Shown here piece by piece: positions 36,898 through 45,900 of a stretch of 64,000 nt of DNA (position 1 is its first letter; every line of letters starts with the position of its first letter). This DNA is from Jatrophihabitans cynanchi (GTDB lineage: Bacteria; Actinomycetota; Actinomycetes; Mycobacteriales; Jatrophihabitantaceae), in NCBI RefSeq assembly GCF_027247405.1, contig NZ_CP097463.1, positions 372,001-436,000 on the forward strand, given 5' to 3'. Both the position numbers and the translations under genes were made by a program. The notes under the pieces were generated by a model that saw nothing but the letters and a program-made list of their open reading frames with translations, did no database searches and had not been told where the DNA came from.

Positions 36898-37782
36898 TTA
36901 CCTCGCCGCCATATCCAGGACGTCGTCCGTGCCGAGTGCCTTCGCGTAGATGAAGATGCCGACCAGCAGGGCACCCATCAGGATGAAGGACAGCGCGGCC
37001 GCGGTCGGGTAGTCCGAGTTGGTGAAGTACTCGGTCTGGATGATGTTGCCGATCATGGTGGTCTTGGTGCCGCCCAGGATCGTGGCATTCACGAAGTCCG
37101 ACGCCACCGGGACGAAGGTGAGCAACACCCCGGCGAACACTCCGGGCACCGAGAGCGGGAACACCACCCGCAGGAACGAGGCGGTCTTGGACGCGTACAG
37201 GTCCGAGGACGCCTCCAGCAGCGCCGGATCCACCCGCTCGAGCGCGACGTAGATCGGCAGCACCATGAACGGCAGGAAGTTGTAGACCAGCCCGCCGACG
37301 ACGGCGGTGGAGGTCTGCAGGAGCGCGAAGTCCTTGCCGATCGGGTGCCAGCCGAACAGGCTCAGATGCTTGAGCGGCCCGAGCAGGATGCCGTTGTCGG
37401 AGAGGATGAAGTTCCACGACTGCGTCCGGATCACGAACGAGACGAAGAACGGCAGCAGCAGCAGGAACAGCAGGCTGGACTTGTGCCGGCCGCCGCGGAA
37501 CGCGATCCAGTACGCCACCGGGTAGGCGATCACCAGGCAGATCACGGTGGCGACGAGCCCGTACACGATCGACCGGATGAACTGGATGTGATACCTGCTC
37601 CAGCCGTCGGAGTACGTGTGCCAGGCGAAGGTCTGCTTGAAGCCGTCCAGCAGGTTGCCGGTCATGGTGGACACCGACAGCATCACCAGCGTCGGCACCA
37701 CGAAGAAGATCACCAGCCACAGCCAGGCAGGCAGGACCAGCCAGTACGGTGCCAGCCGGGCGCGGATGCTGCGCGCACTCAT
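36898..37782 (-). CDS. potB: Polyamine ABC transporter permease, PotB-like
   Basis: A 294-residue permease with six membrane helices and the coupling loop EASSDLYASKTASFLRVVFPLSVPGVFAGVLLTFVP. It pairs with PotC. It follows potD by ten bases and precedes potC by three, in the same operon as potA. Confidence 0.92.
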   Translation of the reverse strand: MSARSIRARLAPYWLVLPAWLWLVIFFVVPTLVMLSVSTMTGNLLDGFKQTFAWHTYSDGWSRYHIQFIRSIVYGLVATVICLVIAYPVAYWIAFRGGRHKSSLLFLLLLPFFVSFVIRTQSWNFILSDNGILLGPLKHLSLFGWHPIGKDFALLQTSTAVVGGLVYNFLPFMVLPIYVALERVDPALLEASSDLYASKTASFLRVVFPLSVPGVFAGVLLTFVPVASDFVNATILGGTKTTMIGNIIQTEYFTNSDYPTAAALSFILMGALLVGIFIYAKALGTDDVLDMAAR

Positions 37783-37792
37783 GCCGTGCCCC

Positions 37793-39076
37793 TCACGACT
37801 CGTAGATCGGTTCGAAGAGGTCGTCCCAGACCTTCTCCTCGTCGGCGTCCAGCACCCGGTAGCGGTGCAGCTTGGAGTAGTCGGCGACGCTCGGGAAGAT
37901 CAGCGGGCTCGAGGCCAGTTCGTTGTAGAAGTCGCGGTCGTCGGAGTTGTCAGCGTCCTTCGCGTCCTTGCGGATGAGGGCCTGGGTCGCCGGCACCGGG
38001 GTGATGTAGTTGATGTACTCGGCCAGCATGGTCGCGACGTCCGGCTGGTACACCCAGTCCATGTAGATCATCGCGTCGCGCGGGTGCTGCGCGCGCACCG
38101 GGATGCACATGTTGTCCGTCCACAGCGGTGCCCCTTCCTTCGGCACCACGAACTTCAGGTCCGCGCCCGAGGCGTTCGCCTGGAAGATGTCGCCGGACCA
38201 GGCGAGCGAGATCCACAGATCCCCCTTGGACAGCGGGGCGATGTAGTCCTGCTGGTAGTACTTGCGCACGAGCGGCCGCTGCTTCTTCAGCCAGTCGGCC
38301 GCCTTCTTCCAGTCGTCCTGGGTGGACGTTTCCGGGTTGACGCCGATCGCGCAGAGCGCCGAGTTGGGGGTGTCCTCGATGTCGGCGAACATGCCGACCT
38401 TGCCCTTGAACGCGGGATCTTGCAGGTCCTGCCAGCTGGTGATCTCGCGGTCGACGTACTTGGGGTTGTAGGCGATGCCGGTCATGCCGGACTGCCAGGC
38501 CATCGTGTAGACGTTGCCGCGGTCGAAGCTCGGGTTGAGCACGAGCGGGCTCGCGTTGGCGTAGAAGTTCGGCATCGCGTTCTGGTCCAGCGGGATCAGA
38601 TAGTCCAGCTCGACCAGCTTGTCCAAGAAGATGCCGTTGGTGATGACGATGATGTCCCAGCCGATGCTCTGCCCGGCGGCGAGTACCGGCTGGATCTTGC
38701 CGAAGTAGGAGTCGTCGTCCTGGATCCCCTCGTCGTACTTGACCTTGATGCCGGTCTGCTTGGTGAACAGTTCGAGCGACGGGTGGTTGTTCTTGTCGTC
38801 GACGTCGATGTACAGCGGCCAGTTCTCGAAGTTGAGCTGACCGGTCTTCTTCGGGTGCTGCTGCCAGAACTCCTTGATGTTCTTGCGCGCGGCGTTCAGG
38901 CTCAGGTCGTTCTTGCCGCTGCTGGCGCCGGGGATGCCGCACGCGGCCAGGCTGAGGCCGAGCGCCGACAGGCCTCCCAGTTGCAGCGCGCGCCGCCGGC
39001 TGAGCCGGGGCGAGGTCATGCCACGCACCAGGTCGGGCGGCAGCCAGCCCGGCTGCGGGACGTTCGGTGTGCTCAT
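37793..39076 (-). CDS. potD: Polyamine-binding lipoprotein, PotD-like
   Basis: Extracellular solute-binding protein of 427 residues. The N-terminus has a twin-arginine-like basic stretch LSRRRALQLGGL and a lipobox LAAC, so it is a lipoprotein, possibly Tat-exported. The mature part matches PotD/PotF-type binders: LNFENWPLYIDV, GIKVKYDEGIQDDDSYFGKIQP, WQSGMTGIAYNPKYVD and MCIPVRAQHPRDAMIYMDWVYQPDVATMLAEYINYITPV. The ATG at 39076 overlaps the potA stop (ATGA). Confidence 0.93.
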   Translation of the reverse strand: MSTPNVPQPGWLPPDLVRGMTSPRLSRRRALQLGGLSALGLSLAACGIPGASSGKNDLSLNAARKNIKEFWQQHPKKTGQLNFENWPLYIDVDDKNNHPSLELFTKQTGIKVKYDEGIQDDDSYFGKIQPVLAAGQSIGWDIIVITNGIFLDKLVELDYLIPLDQNAMPNFYANASPLVLNPSFDRGNVYTMAWQSGMTGIAYNPKYVDREITSWQDLQDPAFKGKVGMFADIEDTPNSALCAIGVNPETSTQDDWKKAADWLKKQRPLVRKYYQQDYIAPLSKGDLWISLAWSGDIFQANASGADLKFVVPKEGAPLWTDNMCIPVRAQHPRDAMIYMDWVYQPDVATMLAEYINYITPVPATQALIRKDAKDADNSDDRDFYNELASSPLIFPSVADYSKLHRYRVLDADEEKVWDDLFEPIYES

Positions 39077-40281
39077 GCCGGTGCTCCCACGGTCTGGGGC
39101 GCGAGCTGCCCGGGCGAGTCGGCCAGCGCGAGCGAATGCTCCGGTCGCCACGACAGCCACACGTCCTGCTCGCGCTCGGCGACGTCGCTGGAGTCCGAGG
39201 AGTTCTGCACGAACACGGACAGCTCCGCCCCGGTAGGCGTGCGCACCGCGTACTGCGTGGACGAGCCGAGATAGACGACCTCGGCGATCCGTCCGCGCAG
39301 CGTGCAGCGACCGGCCGCAGGCTGCTCGAGGCTGATGACGATCTTCTCCGGGCGCACGGTCAGGTGCAGCGGTCCGCCCACGGTCGCGCCGACCGGCACC
39401 GCGTCCGGCACCACGATCGACTCGCCGCCGCCCGGTTCGAGGACGGCGGTGTCGCCGTCGACACGGGTCACCCTCCCCTCGATGAGGTTGGACGTGCCGA
39501 TGAACCCGGCGACGAACCGGGTGCGCGGCCGCTCGTACACCTCGCGGGGCGCGCCGAGTTGCTCGATCCGGCCGGCATTCATGACCACCAGCCGGTCGGA
39601 CATCGTCAGCGCCTCGTTCTGGTCGTGCGTGACGAACACGAAGGTGATGCCGACCTCGCGCTGGATCCGTTTGAGCTCCAGCTGCATCGCCTGGCGCAGC
39701 TTGAGGTCGAGTGCGGCGAGCGGCTCGTCGAGCAGGAGTGCGCGCGGCCGGTTCACCAGGGCGCGCGCGAGTGCGACGCGCTGCTGCTGGCCGCCGGACA
39801 ACTCGCGGGGCCGCCGGTCGGACTTGCCCTGCAGTTGGACGAGGTCGAGCATCTCACCCACGCGCGTCGCGAGTTCGGCCTTGGAGACCGCCTTGCGGCG
39901 CAGCCCGAACGCGACGTTCTCGAACACCGACATGTGCGGGAACAGCGCGTACGACTGGAACACCATGTTGACGTCGCGGTGGTTGGGCGGCACGCCGACG
40001 ACGTCGTGGCCGTACAGCAGGATCTGTCCTTCGGTCGGCTCCTCGAAGCCGCCGATCATCCGCAGTGTCGTGGTCTTGCCGCACCCGGACGGCCCGAGCA
40101 GCGAGAAGAACTCGCCCTCGCCGATGATCAGGTCGACGTGCTCGACCGCAGCGACGACCCCGCGTCGGCTGTGGAAGCGCTTGGCTATGCCGACCAATTC
40201 GATCGCCGGCAGTGGCTGGCTCGCGGTCGCGGGCCGCGCCGCCGCGGGCGCTCCTGCCTCAGGTGGCTTCGTCAGGTCCAT
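39073..40281 (-). CDS. potA: Polyamine ABC transporter ATPase, PotA-like
   Basis: A 402-residue ATPase with Walker A GPSGCGKT at 63-70, signature LSGGQ at 161-165 and Walker B LLLDEP around 182-187. A C-terminal TOBE domain follows from about 300. It is the first gene of the six-gene polyamine operon. The ATG at 40281 has GGGGAG four bases upstream. The divergent Lrp-type regulator starts 140 bases away, across an inverted repeat. Confidence 0.94.
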   Translation of the reverse strand: MDLTKPPEAGAPAAARPATASQPLPAIELVGIAKRFHSRRGVVAAVEHVDLIIGEGEFFSLLGPSGCGKTTTLRMIGGFEEPTEGQILLYGHDVVGVPPNHRDVNMVFQSYALFPHMSVFENVAFGLRRKAVSKAELATRVGEMLDLVQLQGKSDRRPRELSGGQQQRVALARALVNRPRALLLDEPLAALDLKLRQAMQLELKRIQREVGITFVFVTHDQNEALTMSDRLVVMNAGRIEQLGAPREVYERPRTRFVAGFIGTSNLIEGRVTRVDGDTAVLEPGGGESIVVPDAVPVGATVGGPLHLTVRPEKIVISLEQPAAGRCTLRGRIAEVVYLGSSTQYAVRTPTGAELSVFVQNSSDSSDVAEREQDVWLSWRPEHSLALADSPGQLAPQTVGAPA

Positions 40282-40341
40282 CTGTCTCCCCAGCTCGTCG
40301 GACGGGCTAGCGAGGATCCTGGCATGTGACGCCGCTCGCCA

Positions 40342-40387
40342 CAAGGGATTCCGTAGTCATTCCGGGGAAACACGACGGATTCGCTTG
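40342..40387. promoter_or_regulatory. Inverted repeat between potA and the Lrp-type gene
   Basis: CAAGGGATTCCG (40342-40353) and CGGATTCGCTTG (40376-40387) are inverted copies matching at 10 of 12 positions, in the 140-base divergent gap. A further ATTCCG lies between them. It is a good candidate site for the adjacent Lrp-family regulator controlling both directions. Confidence 0.5.
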
Positions 40388-40421
40388 CTTTATCCCGCCC
40401 CGATGGGCGAAGCTGGGGCAC

Positions 40422-40889
40422 ATGGCGCGCACCGGGCCCCGCGAACTCGTCGACGACACGTCGCGAGCGATCATCGAGCAGTTGCAGGCAGATGGTCGCC
40501 GCGCGTACGCCACGATCGGCAAGGCCGTGGGGCTGTCCGAGGCCGCGGTGCGCCAGCGCGTGCAGAAGCTCGTCGACCACGGCGTCATGCAGATCGTCGC
40601 GGTCACCGACCCGATGCAGACCGGTTTCGCGCGGCAGGCGATGGTGGCCATCTCGGCCACCGGCGACGTCGAGGCGGTCGCCGAGCAGCTCAGCAAGATC
40701 GACGAGGTCGACTACCTGGTGATCACGGCCGGCTCGTTCGACATCCTCGCCGAGGTCGTGGTGGAGGACGACGCGCACCTGCTGCAACTGATCAACGAGC
40801 GGATCCGCGCGATCGAGGGCGTCATGCGCACCGAGACGTTCCTGTACCTGCGGCTGGCCAAGCAGACCTACAACTGGGGCGCGCGGTAA
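40422..40889 (+). CDS. Lrp/AsnC family regulator of the polyamine genes
   Basis: A 155-residue Lrp/AsnC regulator. The HTH is in DTSRAIIEQLQADGRRAYATIGKAVGLSEAAVRQRVQKLVDHGV, and the ligand-binding RAM domain follows to the C-terminus (DYLVITAGSFDILAEVVV). It lies between the divergent potA operon and the aminotransferase gene 42 bases downstream. Its position suggests that it senses a polyamine or a product and controls both units; the effector is not visible in sequence. Start ATG at 40422. Confidence 0.9.
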   Translation: MARTGPRELVDDTSRAIIEQLQADGRRAYATIGKAVGLSEAAVRQRVQKLVDHGVMQIVAVTDPMQTGFARQAMVAISATGDVEAVAEQLSKIDEVDYLVITAGSFDILAEVVVEDDAHLLQLINERIRAIEGVMRTETFLYLRLAKQTYNWGAR

Positions 40890-40931
40890 CGCGTTCCGCA
40901 ACCACTGCACCACAACTACAAGGGATATCGC

Positions 40932-42332
40932 ATGACCACCACACCCATCCGCACCAGCGACCCGGCATTCGACGCGAGCGACCTGTCGAAGAAGGCCTAC
41001 GAGCACCTGTGGATGCACTTCACCCGGCAGTCGTCCTACGCGACGGCGCCGGTGCCGACGATCGTGCGCGGCGAGGGCGCCCGCATCTTCGACGTCCACG
41101 GCAAGAGCTACCTGGACGGGCTGTCCGGGCTGTTCGTCGTGCAGGCCGGCCACGGTCGCACCGAACTGGCCGAGGCGGCCTACAAGCAGGCGTCCGAGCT
41201 GGCGTTCTTCCCGCTGTGGTCGTACGCGCACCCGGCCGCGATCGAGCTGGCCGACCGGCTTGCCGACCTGGCGCCGGGTGATCTGAACAAGGTCTTCTTC
41301 ACCACCGGCGGCGGCGAGGCGGTCGAGACCGCTTGGAAGCTGGCCAAGCAGTACTTCAAGCTCGTCGGCAAGCCGATGAAGACCAAGGTGATCAGCCGCA
41401 ATATCGCCTACCACGGCACGCCGCAGGGCGCGCTGTCGATCACCGGCATCCCGGACGCCAAGAAGTGGTTCGAGCCACTGGTGCCCGGGGCGCACAAGGT
41501 TCCGAACACCAACTTCTACCGGGCGCCCGAACACGGCGACGACCTCGAGGCGTTCGGCCGCTGGGCCGCGGACGCGATCGATCAGGCGATCGAGTACGAG
41601 GGACCGGACACGGTGGCGTGCGTGTTCCTCGAGCCGGTGCAGAATTCCGGCGGCTGCTTCCCCCCGCCGCCCGGCTACCTGCAGCGGGTGCGCGAGATCT
41701 GCGACCGGCACGACGTGCTGCTCGTGTCGGACGAGGTCATCTGCGCGTTCGGCCGGCTGGGCACGATGTTCGCCGCCGACAAGTTCGGCTTCGTCCCGGA
41801 CATGATCACCTGCGCCAAGGGCATGACCAGCGGCTACTCCCCCATCGGCGCCTGCATCGTCAGCGACCGCATCGCGGCACCGTTCTGGAGCGGCACCGAC
41901 TACTTCCCGCACGGCTACACGTTCGGCGGCCACCCGGTGTCGGCCGCCGTCGCGATGGCGAACCTGGACCTGTTCGAGCGGGAGGGGCTGAACCAGCACG
42001 TCCTGCAGAACGAGGGCGCCTTCCGCGCGACGCTGGAGAAGCTGCTCGACCTGCCGATCGTCGGCGACGTCCGTGGTGACGGCTACTTCTACGGGATCGA
42101 ACTGGTCAAGGACAAGACCACCAAGGAGACGTTCGACGAGGACGAGTCGGAGCGGCTGCTGCGCGGGTTCTTGTCCAAGGCGCTGTTCGAGGCCGGGCTG
42201 TACTGCCGCGCGGACGACCGCGGAGACCCGGTCGTGCAGCTCGCGCCGCCGCTGATCATCGGGCAGAGCGAGTTCGACGAGATCGAGCAGATCCTGCGCG
42301 GTGTCCTCACCGAGGCGTGGAACCGGCTGTAG
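40932..42332 (+). CDS. Class III aminotransferase, probably polyamine transaminase
   Basis: A PLP-dependent class III aminotransferase of 466 residues. K296 in CAKGMTSGYSPIGA is the Schiff-base Lys, and FTTGGGEAVETAWKLAKQY and SDEVICAFGRLGTMF are the other family motifs. Relatives of the SpuC type transfer the amino group of putrescine or cadaverine to pyruvate, giving 4-aminobutanal and alanine. With alanine dehydrogenase encoded 3.7 kb away, alanine could be recycled to pyruvate. The ATG at 40932 follows AAGGGA. Substrate is inferred from context. Confidence 0.9.
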   Translation: MTTTPIRTSDPAFDASDLSKKAYEHLWMHFTRQSSYATAPVPTIVRGEGARIFDVHGKSYLDGLSGLFVVQAGHGRTELAEAAYKQASELAFFPLWSYAHPAAIELADRLADLAPGDLNKVFFTTGGGEAVETAWKLAKQYFKLVGKPMKTKVISRNIAYHGTPQGALSITGIPDAKKWFEPLVPGAHKVPNTNFYRAPEHGDDLEAFGRWAADAIDQAIEYEGPDTVACVFLEPVQNSGGCFPPPPGYLQRVREICDRHDVLLVSDEVICAFGRLGTMFAADKFGFVPDMITCAKGMTSGYSPIGACIVSDRIAAPFWSGTDYFPHGYTFGGHPVSAAVAMANLDLFEREGLNQHVLQNEGAFRATLEKLLDLPIVGDVRGDGYFYGIELVKDKTTKETFDEDESERLLRGFLSKALFEAGLYCRADDRGDPVVQLAPPLIIGQSEFDEIEQILRGVLTEAWNRL

Positions 42333-42347
42333 CGATACCGTCCGGTA

Positions 42348-43214
42348 ATGACGGACGACTTCGCGGTTGCACTCTCCGCGCGTGCTCACCGGGCCACCGA
42401 GTCACTGCACTCGCTGGTGTACTTCGCGCCTGAGGCCCAGGCCCAGTACGTCGACATCGGGCTGCGGCCCGGTTCGATGCCGTACTTCGCGAGCCGGTCC
42501 GCGGCGATGGGTGCGGTGTGCGCGGGTGTCACCGCGGCGACGTTCTACAACTTCAATCCGGCGATGGTGGCCAAGCACATCCCGCGGGCGTGGACGTTGG
42601 CCTCGCCCGCGGAGGTGCTGGCGGCGCGGCTGCGGATCGCTGACAGCGTACTACGCCGGCTCCTCGGCGAGGGACTCGGTTCGGCCGAGCTGACCGAGCT
42701 AGCCCAGCTTGCCCGCGAGGCGACCGAGCCGCTCGCGCCGGAAGGACGCCCGCTGTATGCCGCGCACGCGACGCTCGACTGGCCGGACGAGCCGCACCTG
42801 GCCCTCTGGCACGCGGCCACGTTGCTGCGCGAGTACCGCGGCGACGGCCACCTCGCCGCCCTGCTGCGCGCCGGGCTGTCCGGGATAGAGGCGATCATCA
42901 CCCACACGGCGACCGGCCGTGGCTTCACCGTCGAATCGGCGAAGAAGATCCGCGGGTGGTCCGACCAGCAGTGGGACGCCGCCACCGAGGCGCTGCGATC
43001 GCGCGGCTTGATGGACGCCGACGGGTTGAGCGCGGCCGGCGTGGCGTTGCGCGAATCCATCGAGGCGGACACCGACCGGCTGGACACCGCCGCGTGGCGA
43101 CACCTCGGCGAGGACCGCACCGTGCGCCTGATCGAGTTGGGCAAGCGGCTCACCCGCGCCGTCGTGGCACACGGCGCGTTTCCGCCGGAGGTTTTCGCCG
43201 GCCCGCACGCCTAG
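42348..43214 (+). CDS. SCO6745 family protein
   Basis: A 288-residue protein of the SCO6745-like actinobacterial family. It starts LSARAHRATESLHSLVYFAPEAQAQYVDIGL, has FYNFNPAMVAKHIPRAW and the repeated AARLRIADSVLRRLLGEGL, and ends in a winged-helix-like part, WSDQQWDAATEALRSRGLMDADGLSAAGVALRESIEADTD. It may be a regulator or an enzyme-associated protein; the function is unknown. It begins 15 bases after the aminotransferase. Confidence 0.85.
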   Translation: MTDDFAVALSARAHRATESLHSLVYFAPEAQAQYVDIGLRPGSMPYFASRSAAMGAVCAGVTAATFYNFNPAMVAKHIPRAWTLASPAEVLAARLRIADSVLRRLLGEGLGSAELTELAQLAREATEPLAPEGRPLYAAHATLDWPDEPHLALWHAATLLREYRGDGHLAALLRAGLSGIEAIITHTATGRGFTVESAKKIRGWSDQQWDAATEALRSRGLMDADGLSAAGVALRESIEADTDRLDTAAWRHLGEDRTVRLIELGKRLTRAVVAHGAFPPEVFAGPHA

Positions 43215-43216
43215 GT

Positions 43217-43882
43217 TCAGCCGCGGACGTAGGCCGCGAGCCAGCGGTGGCTGCCGCCGCCGTCCGCTCCCGGCACGCAGTCGATGCCGGTGCTGACCAG
43301 GCCGTCGGCCGCGAACTCGTCCAGCTCGGCGCGGCTCAGCAGCCACGGCGGCCCCTCGTCCGGATCGTCCCCGTCGCCGAGGGCTCCGGACACCACCAGC
43401 AGCCGACCGGCGGGCGCGACCAGGCTGCGCACCGCTGCGATCGCCCGCATCCGCAGCGTCCGCGGCAGCGACTGCACGGTCAGGCTCTCGAACACCAGGC
43501 TGTACGCGCCGGCCCATCCGTCCGGCAGGTCGAACAGGTCGGCCACGTCGTACGAGACCGGCGAGGACGGGAAGCGGTCGCGGGCAGCGGCCACCGCCGC
43601 GGGAGCGATGTCGAAACCGGTCGTGGCGAAGCCGAGCGAGGCGAGGAACTCCGCGTCCTCACCGAGGCCGCAGCCGACGACTATCGCGTTCCGGGCCGAT
43701 CCGTCCAGCGCGTGCTCGGCCGCCCACTGCACGAGCAGTGGGTGCGGCGCGTGCCGGTCCCACGGGACCTGGGCCTCGTCCCGCGCTGCCGCCGAGTACA
43801 GCGTGTCGAACCAGGCCGTCGGCTCTCCTGCTGCGATCGCGTCGGCGGCCAGTCCGTTGGCGCTGATCGGCCGGGAGCTCAT
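43217..43882 (-). CDS. SAM-dependent methyltransferase
   Basis: A 221-residue class I methyltransferase. The cofactor loop is AIVVGCGLGEDAEFLASLGFATTGFDIAP, followed by DVADLFDLPDGW (motif II). It resembles small thiol or thiopurine-type methyltransferases, but the acceptor is unknown. It runs convergent with the SCO6745 gene, two bases apart. The upstream 180-base gap contains a strong hairpin rather than a gene. Confidence 0.85.
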   Translation of the reverse strand: MSSRPISANGLAADAIAAGEPTAWFDTLYSAAARDEAQVPWDRHAPHPLLVQWAAEHALDGSARNAIVVGCGLGEDAEFLASLGFATTGFDIAPAAVAAARDRFPSSPVSYDVADLFDLPDGWAGAYSLVFESLTVQSLPRTLRMRAIAAVRSLVAPAGRLLVVSGALGDGDDPDEGPPWLLSRAELDEFAADGLVSTGIDCVPGADGGGSHRWLAAYVRG

Positions 43883-43967
43883 CCGGCCACCCTACGGCCG
43901 GCGCTCGCGACCGGCCTGGAGCCGGGCCCGGTTGGGCTGTGAGCTAGCGCTGATCACTCGCGTCAGA

Positions 43968-44027
43968 AGCCTCGAAAGGCTCCGTCGGACTGGACGGTGT
44001 CCGCGAACTCGCGACGCGGACACCGTC
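43968..44027. terminator. Two hairpins downstream of the second Lrp gene
   Basis: GACGGTGTCCGCG at 43993-44005 pairs perfectly with CGCGGACACCGTC at 44015-44027: a 13-bp stem with a 9-base loop. A smaller hairpin AGCCT-CGAA-AGGCT precedes it at 43968-43981. They lie 36 bases past the stop of the minus-strand Lrp gene, so they are its probable terminator. The rest of the 180-base gap shows nothing else. Confidence 0.75.
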
Positions 44028-44062
44028 ACGATCACCCCCGCGAGCCTGGCGGCGGAACGACG

Positions 44063-44575
44063 CTAGTGGCTCGCCCCGGACCGGACGTGCTCGAAGATCA
44101 GGTTGGTCTCGGTGAGCGCGACGTCCGGGTCGCTGGACAGGTTGCCCACGACGAAGTCGCGCAGCGCGTCGCTTCCGGTGGTGGCGATGTGCACCAGAAA
44201 GTCGTCGGCCCCGCCGAGGAAGAAGACGTCGAGCACCTCGGGCAGCGCGGCCATCTTCTCGGCGAAGCCGGAAAGGTGCCCGCGTGCGCCGGACTGCAGC
44301 CGCACCGAGATCATCGCCTGCAGCGGACGCCCCAGCGCGGCCGGATCGATGTCCGCCCGGTAGCCGCGGATCACGCCCCGTTCGCGCAGCGCGCGCACCC
44401 GGCCGAGGCAGGTGGACGGCGCGATCCCCGCCCGTTCGGCCAGCGCGTTGTTCGGCAGCCGCGCGTCGGCCGCCAGCTCGGTCAGCAGCCGCCGGTCGAC
44501 GGCGTCCAGTGCGGGACGAACATTGTTCGGCGGCGCCGCCCCACGCCGGATCGAGCTCGAAGGATGTTCAGCCAC
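44063..44575 (-). CDS. Lrp/AsnC family regulator, AldR-like
   Basis: A 170-residue Lrp/AsnC regulator with HTH at DAVDRRLLTELAADARLPNNALAERAGIAPSTCLGRVRAL and a RAM domain ending in LTETNLIFEHV. It is divergent from alanine dehydrogenase with 98 bases between, the same arrangement as AldR and ald in mycobacteria, where the regulator activates ald in response to alanine. Start is a GTG at 44575. Regulation here is by analogy. Confidence 0.9.
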   Translation of the reverse strand: MAEHPSSSIRRGAAPPNNVRPALDAVDRRLLTELAADARLPNNALAERAGIAPSTCLGRVRALRERGVIRGYRADIDPAALGRPLQAMISVRLQSGARGHLSGFAEKMAALPEVLDVFFLGGADDFLVHIATTGSDALRDFVVGNLSSDPDVALTETNLIFEHVRSGASH

Positions 44576-44673
44576 GGCCGTATCCTACAGAATCTTCGGC
44601 AGACATATAGTACGAGGGCCGGGCTTACTTCATCATTGGTCGAACCCAGTCACGGCAATGGAGGCGTGCTCAG

Positions 44674-45789
44674 ATGAAGGTCGGCATCCCGCGCGAGGTC
44701 AAGAACCACGAGTACCGGGTGGCGATCACGCCCGCCGGCGTGCACGAGCTGGTCCAGCACGGCCACGAGGTGTTCATCGAGCGCGAGGCCGGGGTCGGCT
44801 CGGCCATCCCGGACGCCGACTACGCCGCGGCCGGCGCGCGCATCCTCGACGGCGCCGACGACGTGTGGGCGGCCGGCGAGATGGTGCTCAAGGTGAAGGA
44901 GCCCGTCGCCGAGGAGTACCACCGGATGCGCAAGGACCAGATGCTGTTCACCTACCTGCACCTGGCCGCCGACAAGGCCTGCACCGACGCGTTGCTGCAG
45001 GCCGGCACCACCGGCATCGCCTACGAGACCGTGCAGCTCGCCGACAGGTCGCTGCCGCTGCTCGCCCCGATGTCCGAGGTCGCCGGCCGGCTCGCCCCGC
45101 AGGTGGGCTCGTACCACCTGATGCGCCAGGGGGGTGGGCGCGGCACCCTGATGGGCGGCGTGCCCGGGGTCTACGCCGCGAAGGTCGTCGTCATCGGCGC
45201 GGGCGTCTCCGGGCAGAATGCCGCGGCGATCGCGCTCGGCATGCAGGCCGAGGTGCTGCTGCTGGACAAGAACGTCGCGCGGCTGCGCCAGATGGACGCG
45301 ATCTACCAGGGGCACTGCCAGACGGTCACGTCGAACGCCTACGAGGTCGAGCGGGCGGTGCTGGACGCCGACCTGGTCATCGGCGCGGTGCTGATCCCCG
45401 GGGCCAAGGCGCCGACGCTGATCAGCAACGAGCTGGTCTCGCGGATGAAGCCGGGCTCGGTGCTGGTCGACATCTCGATCGATCAGGGCGGTTGCTTCGA
45501 GGATTCGCGGCCGACCACGCACGCCGACCCGACCTATCGCGTGCATAACTCGGTCTTCTACTGCGTCGCGAACATGCCGGGCGCGGTGCCGCACACGTCC
45601 ACCTACGCGCTGACCAACGTGACGCTGCCGTATGCAGTCGAACTGGCGAACCGCGGCTGGCGCGACGCGCTGCGCGCGGACCCGGCGCTGGCGCTGGGCC
45701 TGAACACGCATGAGGGCCAGCTCACCAACGCCCCGGTGGCGCAGTCACACGGCTACACCGCGGTGCCGCTGGCCGACGTGCTCGCCTGA
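44674..45789 (+). CDS. ald: Alanine dehydrogenase
   Basis: A NAD-dependent enzyme of 371 residues that interconverts alanine and pyruvate plus ammonia. Family motifs: [26 protein letters not shown] with [30 protein letters not shown], and the NAD loop [20 protein letters not shown] near residue 171. [18 protein letters not shown] and [11 protein letters not shown] complete it. The ATG at 44674 has GGAGG 10 bases upstream. It may recycle the alanine made by the aminotransferase of the polyamine block. Confidence 0.97.
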   Translation: MKVGIPREVKNHEYRVAITPAGVHELVQHGHEVFIEREAGVGSAIPDADYAAAGARILDGADDVWAAGEMVLKVKEPVAEEYHRMRKDQMLFTYLHLAADKACTDALLQAGTTGIAYETVQLADRSLPLLAPMSEVAGRLAPQVGSYHLMRQGGGRGTLMGGVPGVYAAKVVVIGAGVSGQNAAAIALGMQAEVLLLDKNVARLRQMDAIYQGHCQTVTSNAYEVERAVLDADLVIGAVLIPGAKAPTLISNELVSRMKPGSVLVDISIDQGGCFEDSRPTTHADPTYRVHNSVFYCVANMPGAVPHTSTYALTNVTLPYAVELANRGWRDALRADPALALGLNTHEGQLTNAPVAQSHGYTAVPLADVLA

Positions 45790-45796
45790 ACTCCCC

Positions 45797-45866
45797 CGCC
45801 GAGTGGCGACCTACCGCGCCGAGTGGCGACCTACACGCCGCCACTCGGCGGCTGGAGTCGCCACTC
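45797..45866. repeat. Clustered direct and inverted repeats between ald and an oxidase gene
   Basis: CGCCGAGTGGCGACCTAC occurs at 45797-45814 and again at 45817-45834 (20-bp period). An inverted copy CGCCACTCGGCG follows around 45838-45849, and GTCGCCACTC at 45857-45866. The four copies fill most of the 111-base gap and can form strong hairpins. Function is unknown: terminator, attenuator or part of a dispersed repeat family. Confidence 0.75.
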
Positions 45867-45900
45867 GCGAGGAGTTGGCGGCGGGACTGAGGGGACGACC

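Noticed and set aside
44915-45140. G-rich run at 45124-45136 in ald as an insert like those at 7372 and 8372
   Set aside because: It encodes the normal [13 protein letters not shown] family motif of alanine dehydrogenase.
45797-45866. CRISPR array
   Set aside because: The repeat units are about 20 bp apart with nearly no spacer, two copies are inverted, and no cas genes are near.
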